Translations under genes and position numbers: made by a program
Notes under the pieces: model-generated
Told to the model about the DNA's origin: nothing
What the model saw: only the letters and a program-made list of their open reading frames with translations
Databases searched by the model: none
In this document: one piece after another, positions 1 to 7,410 of the stretch
Layout of the letters: every line of letters begins with the position of its first letter
Position numbering within the stretch: the stretch's first letter is position 1
From: Lignipirellula cremea
GTDB taxonomy: Bacteria > Planctomycetota > Planctomycetia > Pirellulales > Pirellulaceae
Direction of reading: 5' to 3'
NCBI RefSeq assembly: GCF_007751035.1
Contig: NZ_CP036433.1
Coordinates: forward strand, 8,723,001-8,787,000
DNA: 64,000 bases

Positions 1-27
1 CCTCAGTCATGTGACTCATGGAAACAG

Positions 28-59
28 AAAAATCCGGCGCCGGGTTTCCCCGGCGTCGG
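28..59 (-). terminator. Intrinsic terminator after the small secreted protein gene at 87-425
   Basis: An 11-bp stem (34-44 pairing with 49-59, one G-U pair, core CGCCGGG/CCCGGCG) closes a 4-base loop. Read on the minus strand it is followed by ATTTTTC. It lies about 30 bases past the stop codon of the upstream minus-strand gene, as expected for a Rho-independent terminator. Confidence 0.75.
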
Positions 60-86
60 TAACAGAAAGTGGAAGCGTCCGGCGGA

Positions 87-425
87 CTAATGCGTGTGGT
101 TCACCTCAAAGCGCAGCGCCTTGAGCCAGCTTTCCCACTTGTGCGCGGCCGCATGGTCGGGGAAATCGACCTCGCGCCATTCGCGACAGCGGTAGGTCAA
201 GTCCACATGCCCGCCGTGATCATCAAGCTGGGTTTCACAGCCCAGCTGCTGCATGGTTTCGTGATACTGTTTGGCGACTTTCGCATCGTCCAGATGCAAG
301 GTTCGCTGTTCGGTCAGACGATACTGCACGACCTCTTTCCCGGCCGCTTCCGCCGACGAAATCAGACCCAGCACCAGCACCGCAGTCGCGGCGCAACAAG
401 GAATCGAACTGACAAGACGTGACAT
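87..425 (-). CDS. Small secreted protein of unknown function, His-ending
   Basis: The 112-residue product starts with a classical signal peptide (hydrophobic stretch of about 15 residues, likely cleavage after SSAEA). The mature part of about 85 residues has two cysteines and several histidines, ending in NHTH. No family was recognised. The start at 425 is preferred over an upstream in-frame codon at 458 because AGGAG lies 8 bases before it and the signal peptide begins there. It is followed by a clear terminator and is the last of four small secreted-protein genes on this strand, upstream of a metal-efflux operon on the other strand. A periplasmic metal-related role is only inferred from that setting. 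Confidence 0.7.
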   Translation of the reverse strand: MSRLVSSIPCCAATAVLVLGLISSAEAAGKEVVQYRLTEQRTLHLDDAKVAKQYHETMQQLGCETQLDDHGGHVDLTYRCREWREVDFPDHAAAHKWESWLKALRFEVNHTH

Positions 426-512
426 AAGACGTTCTCCTGAAAAGAAAATCGGTTCCATTCATTTCCCAGCGAGACCCAACAGGCCATCGCCCTCCCCCGT
501 AGTGGACCTGGC

Positions 513-575
513 CACAAGTCCCTCCTCCTCTTCCCCCCACCACAATCCACCCCCCCGATCCTGCTCCCTTCCTGC
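513..575. other. Pyrimidine-rich tract between two small secreted-protein genes
   Basis: The plus strand here is almost entirely C and T with long C runs, between the gene ending at 630 and the gene starting at 425. On the transcribed (minus) strand it would be a purine-rich leader. No function can be assigned. Confidence 0.4.
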
Positions 576-629
576 GCCTCCCGACTCGTGGCCGAGTCCA
601 CTACCTGCAGGAAAGCAGCACGCACAGCC

Positions 630-1562
630 TTAACGGCCGTCGTGGTAATAACCATCGTGGCGAACGTCGTCAGCGTCGTCATAGTTGCTGTGGTACCGGC
701 CAACCTGGTAACGCATCCCATGGGCATGGTCGAGATAGTTCGTCTCCTGGTTCGCGCCATACTCCGGGTACGGCGGATAGTTGGCCTCGACATGCACGCC
801 ATGCGAAAACGAACGGCCCACGCCGGGGCAACCGCCGCCGGCGCGATCGAAAGGACAACCGCCGCCGGCCCTCTCCGATCGCCAGCCCAGCGGGCATGAC
901 GTCCCGCCATATCCGGCTTCCGCATAGGCAGCTCCGCCATTCCCGCGACCGCAGACGCCTTGCCCACAGACGCCTTGCCCACAGACGCCTTGCCCACAGA
1001 CACCTTGCCCACACGAACCTTGCCCGCCAGCGTATTGCCTCCCATAGCCGGGCGACGCGAACTGCTGGCCGTAGCCAGATGCTGGATCGCCGTAATAGCC
1101 AAAAGGCTCCGGCGCCGCGCCATAGTCGCCGCCGGCAAAACCCTTCGCGCCTGGCGACGGGCCGTGATCATGTCCCGCATGGTCATGTCCCGCATGGTCA
1201 TGTCCCGCATGGTCATGTCCCGCATGGTCATGTCCCGCGTGAGCATCGTCTGCGTAGTCCCGGCTGAACGACGGGTTGGCGCCGGGTGCTTCGAATTCCT
1301 GCTGGCCCGGAACGTTCCGCGGGGGTTCGTAAGCGAACGGCGCCGCCGGGTTGAGCGACGGCCGCGTGTTGGCCGGCGACGAATACAGCGGCGGGCGCAC
1401 GCTCGATGAACCTGCCGCAGCAGGCGAGTTGGCTGGAGCCTGCAGGCCTTCGACCAGCGGCGGCGGATCGCCGGCAAACGGGTTCGCCGAGGGAAGCTGG
1501 GCCCAGACAAAGCTGGTAGACAACAGCAAAGGGGCGGCATAAATCATGGTTTGCAGATTCAT
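630..1562 (-). CDS. Secreted protein with tandem AGHDH and CGQGV repeats
   Basis: The 310-residue product has a signal peptide (MNLQTMIYAAPLLL... cleaved after about VWA). Pro/Ala/Gly-rich sequence follows, then five tandem AGHDH pentapeptides (about residues 108-132) and, further on, a CGQG block with four GQGVC units, then several GGGCP motifs and a Tyr/His-rich tail. The His-Asp and Cys repeats are typical of metal-binding low-complexity segments, which fits its position near an RND metal-efflux operon, but metal binding is inferred. A good ribosome-binding site (GGAG, 7 bases before the ATG) supports the start. The codon-level repeats are 15-bp units, so copy number may vary between strains. 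Confidence 0.75.
   Translation of the reverse strand: MNLQTMIYAAPLLLSTSFVWAQLPSANPFAGDPPPLVEGLQAPANSPAAAGSSSVRPPLYSSPANTRPSLNPAAPFAYEPPRNVPGQQEFEAPGANPSFSRDYADDAHAGHDHAGHDHAGHDHAGHDHAGHDHGPSPGAKGFAGGDYGAAPEPFGYYGDPASGYGQQFASPGYGRQYAGGQGSCGQGVCGQGVCGQGVCGQGVCGRGNGGAAYAEAGYGGTSCPLGWRSERAGGGCPFDRAGGGCPGVGRSFSHGVHVEANYPPYPEYGANQETNYLDHAHGMRYQVGRYHSNYDDADDVRHDGYYHDGR
951..1027. repeat. Tandem 15-bp repeat encoding CGQGV units
   Basis: Near-identical 15-base units (AGACGCCTTGCCCAC on the plus strand) occur about four times in a row inside the secreted-protein gene and keep its reading frame. They encode the repeating Cys-Gly-Gln-Gly-Val segment. Confidence 0.85.
1168..1242. repeat. Tandem 15-bp repeat encoding AGHDH units
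   Basis: Five consecutive units of GTCATGTCCCGCATG (plus strand) lie in frame inside the same gene and encode five Ala-Gly-His-Asp-His pentapeptides. The last unit differs by one base. In-frame expansion by slippage is the likely origin. Confidence 0.85.
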
Positions 1563-1922
1563 CTGAGCACTCCATTAAGGGGTTGGCGGAACCTGTTCAA
1601 AGCGTTCCGCGGTCATCCATCCCATGAAACTCTAATGCCGTAACGACCGCATTCGCCCGCCGGAGCCCGGAATTGAAATCCCAGGCGCCGTTTGAAGTCT
1701 ATTCTGTAAAAATTTCACCAACCGCCGGCTGGTGCATCGCTCCAAGCGCCATCAAAAGGATGCGATCGGTATCACTTTGTTACAAAACAGACCGGTACAT
1801 TTTTCACACAGCCAAGCGTGGCGACTGGCGTCGCACGCGATTCGTGCGAACCGCCAGCGCAGTAAAGCGCGCACGAACATGCGTCAGTAAAGCTGGCGAA
1901 AGAGCCGTTCGCCGGGAGCGAA
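1563..1922. other. Intergenic region, no gene seen
   Basis: It separates two minus-strand genes. An AT-richer part at about 1670-1815 probably holds the promoter of the repeat-protein gene that starts at 1562, but no convincing -35/-10 pair could be fixed. Confidence 0.4.
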
Positions 1923-2384
1923 TCAGATCAGCAGGATCTGCAGATAAAGATGCCGCCGCAAAGGCGGGCCAGAAGAAATTCGCCAGCAGGTCGCCATCCG
2001 CTCCGTCGCCGGCGGACGCGACAAACCGGGAGTGTCGCACGGCCAGACGCCGGCCAGCAGATCGCCCATCAGCTCCGGCGTCGGGGGAGAAGCAGGACCC
2101 TTCCACCAATGGCAACCGCCGCCTTCGCAGTCCGAACACGGCTCGCCGGGCGCCTGGCCCGGCGCGCAAGGCTCGCCCGCATCGCAGCGACATCCGGCCC
2201 GTTCGCCTCGGTCCTCGGCGTGGTGATGCTGGCAATCCGTTTCCGTCCCGTTCGCAGCCAAATCGACCACATCGTCATGCTGGCAAGGGCCATGATCGCA
2301 CGCCTGACCATGATGCGCATGGCAACCCAGCGTGGCATGCAGCAACGTGGCCAGGACGATAATCAGGCGAGTGAAACGATGCAT
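1923..2384 (-). CDS. Secreted His/Cys-rich protein
   Basis: The 153-residue product has a short signal peptide ending near HATLGC, followed by about 80 residues unusually rich in His and Cys (motifs HAHH, CDHGPCQHDD, CQHHH, CRC, CSDC, GGGCHWW). The C-terminal part is ordinary and ends in LYLQILLI. Small proteins with this layout recur in planctomycetes close to heavy-metal efflux genes (from memory, not checked). Such residues could bind copper, zinc or similar metals in the periplasm, which would suit the RND operon 5 kb away. The lipobox is imperfect (TLGC), so lipidation is uncertain. The ribosome-binding site is weak. Confidence 0.65.
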   Translation of the reverse strand: MHRFTRLIIVLATLLHATLGCHAHHGQACDHGPCQHDDVVDLAANGTETDCQHHHAEDRGERAGCRCDAGEPCAPGQAPGEPCSDCEGGGCHWWKGPASPPTPELMGDLLAGVWPCDTPGLSRPPATERMATCWRISSGPPLRRHLYLQILLI

Positions 2385-2516
2385 ATCAGCCGGCCATTTT
2401 CCCCAAACGCAACAAGTGGAAGTGAGAAATGCTAAGCCATGTCAGGGGACATTGTCAATCGAACCGGCCGTCCCGCCGCCACGACTGCTCTCGTCGCAAA
2501 ACAGAGAAACGCCCCG

Positions 2517-2543
2517 CGTTTGCCGCCAGTCGAACGGCAAACG
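2517..2543 (-). terminator. Terminator-like hairpin downstream of the His-rich gene at 2585-3199
   Basis: A perfect 9-bp inverted repeat (CGTTTGCCG, 9-base loop, CGGCAAACG) lies 42 bases past the stop codon of the minus-strand gene. On that strand it is followed by a G-rich then moderately T-rich stretch, so termination efficiency is uncertain. Confidence 0.5.
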
Positions 2544-2584
2544 GGAGCGAAAAACGCGACACCAGGCGAGGAGAAACCCCGGCC

Positions 2585-3199
2585 TTAGTGATGATGACCC
2601 GAGTGGAAATGGTCGTGCCCAGCCGGCCGATAACCCGGGCCGATGTAGCCCCGCGCGGGGTAACGGTGCGTCCGATGCCCATAATCCGGATACCGCTGAT
2701 GGTAGTCGTCATGGTCGTGCAGCGAACGTCGCGGAGCCAGCTGGTGCAGGTCGTCCTGCATGTGGTGCAGCGTGTCCAGCATCGACGCAATGCACGACCG
2801 CATGTACTGGAAGCCGCCCCATTCGCTCGACCTGACACCCCGCCGAGCGATAAAATTCCCCAGGTCGTCGATATGGTGAACCCAGCGATCCAGGTCGTCG
2901 ATATCGTTGCGCAGATGGACGATATCCCCCCGATCATGCGCCACCCGATGCACATGGGCGGCCAGTTCCTCGATCCGATGCGCGGCCCGATCAATCTGCG
3001 GAAAGTACGCGTTCCCCTGCAGATGCGCATGCGTCTCTTCCACGATCTCTTCCGCAAATCGCTGCAGATCGAGCGCCATCTCATCCAGATGTTCGTACGT
3101 ATCCCCCTGGGCGAACGCCGGAGTTCCCAGGCAGCACATCGCCGTCGCCAGCGCCATCGCCCCGCAACCCCGCATCAAATTTCGGTAAACAAATAACAT
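2585..3199 (-). CDS. Secreted helical protein with His-rich tail
   Basis: The 204-residue product starts with a signal peptide (MLFVYRNLMRGCGAM..., cleavage after about PAFA). The middle is charged and probably alpha-helical with many His residues spaced along it; the last 60 residues are very rich in His, Tyr and Asp and end in HHH. No family was recognised. The reading frame stays open to 3355, but the sequence upstream of 3199 is Arg-rich and not protein-like, and a GGGGA element precedes the ATG at 3199. It is the first of four co-oriented small secreted-protein genes, three of them rich in His or Cys. A periplasmic metal-binding or stress role is inferred from composition only. Confidence 0.65.
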   Translation of the reverse strand: MLFVYRNLMRGCGAMALATAMCCLGTPAFAQGDTYEHLDEMALDLQRFAEEIVEETHAHLQGNAYFPQIDRAAHRIEELAAHVHRVAHDRGDIVHLRNDIDDLDRWVHHIDDLGNFIARRGVRSSEWGGFQYMRSCIASMLDTLHHMQDDLHQLAPRRSLHDHDDYHQRYPDYGHRTHRYPARGYIGPGYRPAGHDHFHSGHHH

Positions 3200-3552
3200 C
3201 CGACAGATCCCCGTAAAAAAGGAAGCGACTTCTCCCCGCCGGCCCGGGCCTCTCCCGCCCCGCCGTCGAGCGGCCTCCTGCAAAAAAAGCATCGCAGCAA
3301 GCCTGTCCCCCGCACGCACCGCAAACGGCACGCATGAGGAAGTTAGAAGACGCAACTACCGGGCCAAAACAACCCGCCGCGGCCAGCGTCCGCTCCTTAC
3401 GCCAGCGAGAATGGCCGCAAGATGTTACATGCGCGGGGGGGAAAACCGGACGGAGAGCGACCGTCGCGAGTAACGCCTGTGCGTGGTCAGATCCGGAGGA
3501 GGCCCGCCTTTGCCCGCCGCTTCTCAAGACGGATCGGTGGCCCGATTGCACT
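3200..3552. other. Intergenic region, no gene seen
   Basis: Frames here are open but lack plausible starts or protein-like composition. It should hold the promoter for the minus-strand gene starting at 3199; no clear promoter elements were found. Confidence 0.4.
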
Positions 3553-3819
3553 TCAGCGTTGTCGGTAAAAATCTTCGATTGTTCGCCTGAGTCCACGCGA
3601 TCCAACGATCTCGCACTTTTCCAGGTGCTTCTCGACCACATACGGTACGTAGTCCACCTCGCTTACTTCGTCTTCGACGGACGACAAGTAAAACACCCAT
3701 CCATTCGCCCAGGATTCTGTGAGGTCCACCTGCACTTTGTACTTCCTGCCAAACGCCATCTCGGAAATCGGAAGTTGTTCCTCGTTGATAAATTTCAGCG
3801 CATCTTCCTCGGTCCACAT
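3553..3819 (-). CDS. Small cytosolic protein, possibly Imm35/YrhB-like
   Basis: The 88-residue product begins MWTEEDALKFINEEQ and contains a central NGWVFYL segment followed by an acidic stretch and a basic C-terminus. An N-terminal '(D/E)EAL' helix followed later by GWxFxY/L resembles the Imm35/YrhB immunity-like fold, but the match is by eye and weak. The start at 3819 is supported by GGAG 9 bases upstream. No toxin-like gene lies next to it. Base composition is less GC-rich than the neighbouring genes. It could equally be an unrelated lineage-specific protein. Confidence 0.5.
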   Translation of the reverse strand: MWTEEDALKFINEEQLPISEMAFGRKYKVQVDLTESWANGWVFYLSSVEDEVSEVDYVPYVVEKHLEKCEIVGSRGLRRTIEDFYRQR

Positions 3820-4279
3820 GGAACGGCTACTCCGTGGAAATGATGGTATATGCTCTGGTCTCACTGATTTTGGCAAAAACGGACAAAAACGCCACCCAGC
3901 AGTGAACTGACAACGGAAAACGAAGCGACAGCGGCCGTCCAATCCAGGCGATCACGCGCCTTGAACAAAATTCGCCGACTCCGGTCTGCGCCAACGTTTG
4001 GAGGTCCCCTTTACCTCTCATTTTTCCCACAATGAAATCGTTGACAACGGCCCCCAGGCGAATCAATAATTATAGCGATTTAATAGTGAAAGGGCTGGGC
4101 AATTCTGGTTGTCTTGAGTACTTGGGATTAACCTGACCACAACAACGGTTCTCCGAAAGAGAGCACCCTTGCGCGAATCCCTGCATAAGGTCTCGCAGAG
4201 AGTAACCCACAGAGAAACAGCTGGCCTGCGCAACGAACCGTGGAAGCGATTTATCCCCTTAGAAATGAAAGAGTCTGAC
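3820..4279. other. AT-richer intergenic region between divergent small genes
   Basis: No coding sequence was recognised. It separates the minus-strand gene starting at 3819 from the plus-strand gene starting at 4280 and carries a strong sigma70-like promoter at 4041-4070, which leaves a leader of about 200 bases. Confidence 0.5.
4041..4070 (+). promoter_or_regulatory. Sigma70-like promoter for the secreted protein gene at 4280
   Basis: A perfect -35 box TTGACA (4041-4046) and the -10 box AATAAT (4065-4070, five of six consensus bases) are 18 bases apart in an AT-rich stretch. Transcription would start near 4077, about 200 bases before the chosen ATG. Confidence 0.55.
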
Positions 4280-4864
4280 ATGCATTCCAACCTGTCAAAA
4301 CCCTTGCTGTTTATCCTGGCCGCTGCTTTCGTTCTTGGAAACACTCCGTCTTTACACGCACAGCGGCCATACAACGCGAGCTACCGGGCAGACAAACAGG
4401 GATCTTACGATGGCGTTCGTTTTATTTACGTAGACTACCAGGGACCGGCTAACGCACAGCTGTGGGCGCAGGCCTTCTCCGACATTTCACGTCATTGCAT
4501 CAAAGAGAATATCACCCACAGGAAAGGCGGAGATGGCGACTGGTTTCCCGTCCGGGGACTTTCGAATTCCAGACAGGTAATCGTGGGGTACGTCAATGAC
4601 AAGAACCAGACCTGGAAGTACGTGGTGATTCACCGGATTACTCCGACTCAGGTGCAGTACCTCGTGAACGGAACACAACCGAAAGCACAAGGAAGAGATC
4701 CTGGAAATTTCGAAAAGATGTTTGTCGGTTCTTACGTAACTCCCGGCAATCTCGCGTACGGCACACCCGACGCCGTCACCAAACGATACGCTGCGATCCA
4801 GATCTGGAAACATGGCCATAACGAGGTTGATGCAGGAGTCACGTTCCGCTTCCTCGCAGAATAA
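4280..4864 (+). CDS. Secreted protein of unknown function
   Basis: The 194-residue product has a signal peptide (MHSNLSKPLLFILAAAF..., cleavage after SLHA). The mature part of about 165 residues looks like a compact mixed alpha/beta domain with few cysteines; no family or active-site motif was recognised. Two ATGs (4265 and 4280) are possible; 4280 is preferred because GAAAGAG precedes it and the signal peptide starts directly there. The gene is less GC-rich than its neighbours, as is the small gene at 3553-3819, which may mean both were acquired together. No terminator was found downstream. Confidence 0.65.
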   Translation: MHSNLSKPLLFILAAAFVLGNTPSLHAQRPYNASYRADKQGSYDGVRFIYVDYQGPANAQLWAQAFSDISRHCIKENITHRKGGDGDWFPVRGLSNSRQVIVGYVNDKNQTWKYVVIHRITPTQVQYLVNGTQPKAQGRDPGNFEKMFVGSYVTPGNLAYGTPDAVTKRYAAIQIWKHGHNEVDAGVTFRFLAE

Positions 4865-5061
4865 ACCGAGCAGAATCCTGGCCCGCTTCTCAAACGTTGG
4901 CCTGGCCGCAACATGGGCAACCCGCCAAAAGGAATCGTTCGCCACAGAATTCGCCTGCTACTCAAAGGCGCGCATCGTGATGATCTGCGAGTCAACGTGG
5001 AGACTCCGCGTGTCGTCATGATGCGGGCCTATGTAATCCCCTTTGGCGCCGTCGTACAAGG

Positions 5062-6276
5062 TTACCACGTTCCTTCGAATGTTAGATTGACGCCGTTGGG
5101 GGTCGGGAGGACGTGCCACTGGTAGTGGCGTTCTTCCAGTGCACGATGGGATTGGTCGACCGCAGAGGCGGCCAGATACGCCATCCACCAGCCCAGAAAG
5201 ACTTGCGAGAAGTAGTGGTCGTCGTCGTTGACGCGAGACAGACCGGGCAAGGTGGAAGCCACGTACAGGCCGCCTTTGAGCCACAGGTTATCGGTCATCT
5301 TGGCGGCTGAGAGAAAGGGGATCGCCCCCATGAAACTATGCCCGCTCACACCGTTGTTGTCGCTGAGCGGCTTCCATTTGGAGCCGGCGCTCGATTCGCC
5401 CGGCCGGGAGCCGCCGGTGGCGTACTGCAGGGCCAGCATGGGCGGTCCGCCGACCAGGATCGTGCGCAACGAACGCTGCCCCCATTCGGCCGTGGCCGAT
5501 CCCAGCGGCAGGTCGTCGATCAGCGGCTCCGCCAAAGCGGCGGCGGCAAACAGCGGCAATGTGTAGTAGCCGTCGCCCAGGAACTTGGGCTCGTGGATCT
5601 TCTCATAGACCTCATCGCTCGGCGCGAGAACGATGTTCTCCAGGTACACATCGCGCACAAAGCCTTCGTCGAAACCGGTGTTCGCCATCAATCCGCCCAC
5701 AGCAAACCCGCCGGCCAGCCAGATCAGGCTGCGCGGCGAATAGAAGTTGCGATAATCGTCCGCTATCCCGGCCCGCTGAATGGCGAACAGGTCCGCATAC
5801 GTCAGGTCGTGGACAAACGGATCCACGGACAGCGTCTCGATCGGCGGCAACGGCATGAGCCCGTCCGAAAGACCGCCTTCGATCGCCGGCAGTCGCTGGA
5901 TCGCTTCCTCGTCCTGCCAGTCGCTCACCCACAGCATGTTGCTCGCCCGGCTCGCACTGGAGGTGTCTTGCGACACCGTCTGCAGCCAGGCCGGCGTCTC
6001 TCGCAAAGGCAAAAGGAAGTCGCGTTCTCTCCGCATCTGGCGCTGGATCAGCGTGTTCTTCGCCTGATGCGCGCCGTCGCGGGTCGGCGGGGGAGCTGCC
6101 CCGCTGGTACGGCGTTCGGCGTTCCTCTCCGAGGGATCCACCGCCGTCGTTTTCACCCGATTCGCTTCCAGCGCTGCCTGCAGGGGAGTCGGGCTGGGAC
6201 TAGCGCAGCCAATCAGTAACAACCCCGGCAAGAACACAAGAAGACATGCCCGGCTGCAGGCGGTTTGGAAGTTCAT
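5062..6276 (-). CDS. PAP2-superfamily phosphatase-like lipoprotein
   Basis: The 404-residue product has a lipoprotein signal peptide with lipobox LIGC (Cys24), a 100-residue Pro/Arg-rich linker and a C-terminal membrane-associated PAP2 (type 2 phosphatidic acid phosphatase) domain. The three family motifs are visible: RP (291-292), SGHS (311-314) and SR-x5-H (347-354). Hydrophobic helices lie around 184-197, 240-250, 270-285 and 355-372. Enzymes of this family remove phosphate from lipid phosphates such as undecaprenyl or phosphatidate phosphates; the substrate here is unknown. It is divergent from the response-regulator gene, and the 318-base space between them holds TCTCAT repeats, so co-regulation is possible. 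Confidence 0.8.
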   Translation of the reverse strand: MNFQTACSRACLLVFLPGLLLIGCASPSPTPLQAALEANRVKTTAVDPSERNAERRTSGAAPPPTRDGAHQAKNTLIQRQMRRERDFLLPLRETPAWLQTVSQDTSSASRASNMLWVSDWQDEEAIQRLPAIEGGLSDGLMPLPPIETLSVDPFVHDLTYADLFAIQRAGIADDYRNFYSPRSLIWLAGGFAVGGLMANTGFDEGFVRDVYLENIVLAPSDEVYEKIHEPKFLGDGYYTLPLFAAAALAEPLIDDLPLGSATAEWGQRSLRTILVGGPPMLALQYATGGSRPGESSAGSKWKPLSDNNGVSGHSFMGAIPFLSAAKMTDNLWLKGGLYVASTLPGLSRVNDDDHYFSQVFLGWWMAYLAASAVDQSHRALEERHYQWHVLPTPNGVNLTFEGTW

Positions 6277-6387
6277 CCTGGACGAAATCCCGAAGAGTTG
6301 GTTGAAAACGACTCACTGGCGGGCGATAGTATCGCCCCTTTGCTATTGCGTCAACTCCATACGCGACAACTACTTGCGGCGATACGC

Positions 6388-6404
6388 TCTCATCATCCTC
6401 TCAT
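6388..6404 (+). promoter_or_regulatory. TCTCAT direct-repeat pair, candidate response-regulator operator (site 1)
   Basis: TCTCAT occurs at 6388-6393 and again at 6399-6404, 11 bases apart start to start. One-turn spacing of direct half-sites is the usual binding pattern of OmpR/PhoB-type regulators, and such a regulator is encoded 190 bases downstream. Confidence 0.5.
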
Positions 6405-6455
6405 GTTCAAGATGCTCCGCCCCCCCAACCGAAGAGTTTTCGCCAGGCGGTAGAT

Positions 6456-6472
6456 TCTCATGCTTCTCTCAT
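6456..6472 (+). promoter_or_regulatory. TCTCAT direct-repeat pair, candidate response-regulator operator (site 2)
   Basis: TCTCAT at 6456-6461 and 6467-6472 repeats the arrangement of site 1 (11-base spacing), 68 bases further downstream and about 125 bases before the regulator start codon. Autoregulation is inferred. Confidence 0.5.
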
Positions 6473-6594
6473 CTGGCATGCACTAGACTGCACCTTGCTG
6501 GCGGTCGTCGGAAGTGGTCGGCAACCGACGCCTGACTCCTGAGTTCCTCCGTTTGCGGAGTGCAAAGATCTGTTTCCCCAAGGCGCCGAACCTG

Positions 6595-7269
6595 ATGAGA
6601 ATCCTTGTTGTTGAAGATTACGCCCCGCTCCGCGAGGCGGTAGCGCAAGGGCTGCGCGAAGCCGGATTCGCCGTCGACGCGGCCGTCGACGGAACCGAAG
6701 GCTGGTGGCACGCCGAAGCCACCGATTACGACGTGATTGTGCTCGACCTGATGCTGCCCGGAATCGATGGTCTCACCATTTTGAAAAAGTTACGGGCCAT
6801 CAATCGCCGCTCCTGCGTGCTGATTCTCACGGCCAAAGACCAACTGGAGAACCGCGTTGAGGGTCTCAATCTGGGGGCCGACGACTACCTGATTAAACCG
6901 TTCGCCTTTGACGAACTGCTAGCGCGCGTGCGAACGCTGGTGCGGCGACGGTACGACCAGCGCGACCCGGTGCTGCGGATCGGCGATCTGGAAGTCAACA
7001 CGGCCGCGCAGACCGTGCGGCGGGGATCGCGACACATTGAACTGACGGCCCGGGAGTACGCCCTGCTGGAATATCTGGCCGTCCGGGCAGGCGAACCGGT
7101 CAGCCGCACGCATATCTGGGAGCACGTTTACGACTTCCATTCCGATTCGCAAAGCAACGTGGTGGATGTGTACATCGGTTACCTCCGCCGCAAGATCGAG
7201 TCCGACGAACTGCCCCGCCTGATCCACACCAAACGCGGCCAGGGCTACATGTTAGGCGACCTGTCCTGA
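6595..7269 (+). CDS. OmpR-family response regulator
   Basis: The 224-residue product has an N-terminal receiver domain (about 1-118; acidic pocket around Glu8-Asp9, phospho-acceptor Asp51 in VLDLMLPG, Lys in LIKPF) and a C-terminal winged-helix DNA-binding domain (about 125-222, ending KRGQGYML). This is the CusR/CzcR/PhoB type. The start at 6595 gives the standard family beginning MRILVVED. No histidine kinase lies beside it, which is unusual for this type. It is directly upstream of an RND metal-efflux operon and probably controls it and itself through the TCTCAT repeats on both sides. Confidence 0.92.
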   Translation: MRILVVEDYAPLREAVAQGLREAGFAVDAAVDGTEGWWHAEATDYDVIVLDLMLPGIDGLTILKKLRAINRRSCVLILTAKDQLENRVEGLNLGADDYLIKPFAFDELLARVRTLVRRRYDQRDPVLRIGDLEVNTAAQTVRRGSRHIELTAREYALLEYLAVRAGEPVSRTHIWEHVYDFHSDSQSNVVDVYIGYLRRKIESDELPRLIHTKRGQGYMLGDLS

Positions 7270-7298
7270 TCGCAAAGCACCTACGACGCAATGGAAAG

Positions 7299-7314
7299 AT
7301 GAGAAAGAATGAGA
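7299..7314 (-). promoter_or_regulatory. Inverted-orientation TCTCAT pair upstream of efflux operon (site 3)
   Basis: ATGAGA at 7299-7304 and 7309-7314 is the TCTCAT pair on the minus strand with 10-base spacing. Its flanks (TTCTCAT, CTT, TCTCATC) match site 2 closely. It lies 97 bases before the start codon of the TolC-type gene. Confidence 0.45.
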
Positions 7315-7315
7315 A

Positions 7316-7342
7316 GATATCCCGATTTTAACGGTCGATATC
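7316..7342. promoter_or_regulatory. Paired GATATC palindromes upstream of efflux operon
   Basis: GATATC occurs at 7316-7321 and 7337-7342, exactly 21 bases (two DNA turns) apart, just after the TCTCAT pair. It may be a second operator or promoter element. The evidence is sequence spacing only. Confidence 0.3.
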
Positions 7343-7410
7343 ATTAGATAAACCTTTCTCGCTTTCCCCCGCAGGCGACCGTCGCCGGCGAACAGGACAG
7401 GCACTGTGAT

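Larger units (their letters stand above)
6277..6594. promoter_or_regulatory. Divergent control region of PAP2 gene and response regulator
   Basis: This 318-base region separates two divergent genes and contains two pairs of TCTCAT direct repeats (listed separately). No gene was seen in it. Confidence 0.5.

Noticed and set aside
951-1242. Tandem repeats considered as a CRISPR-like array
   Set aside because: Units are 15 bases, contiguous without spacers, and in frame within a secreted-protein gene.
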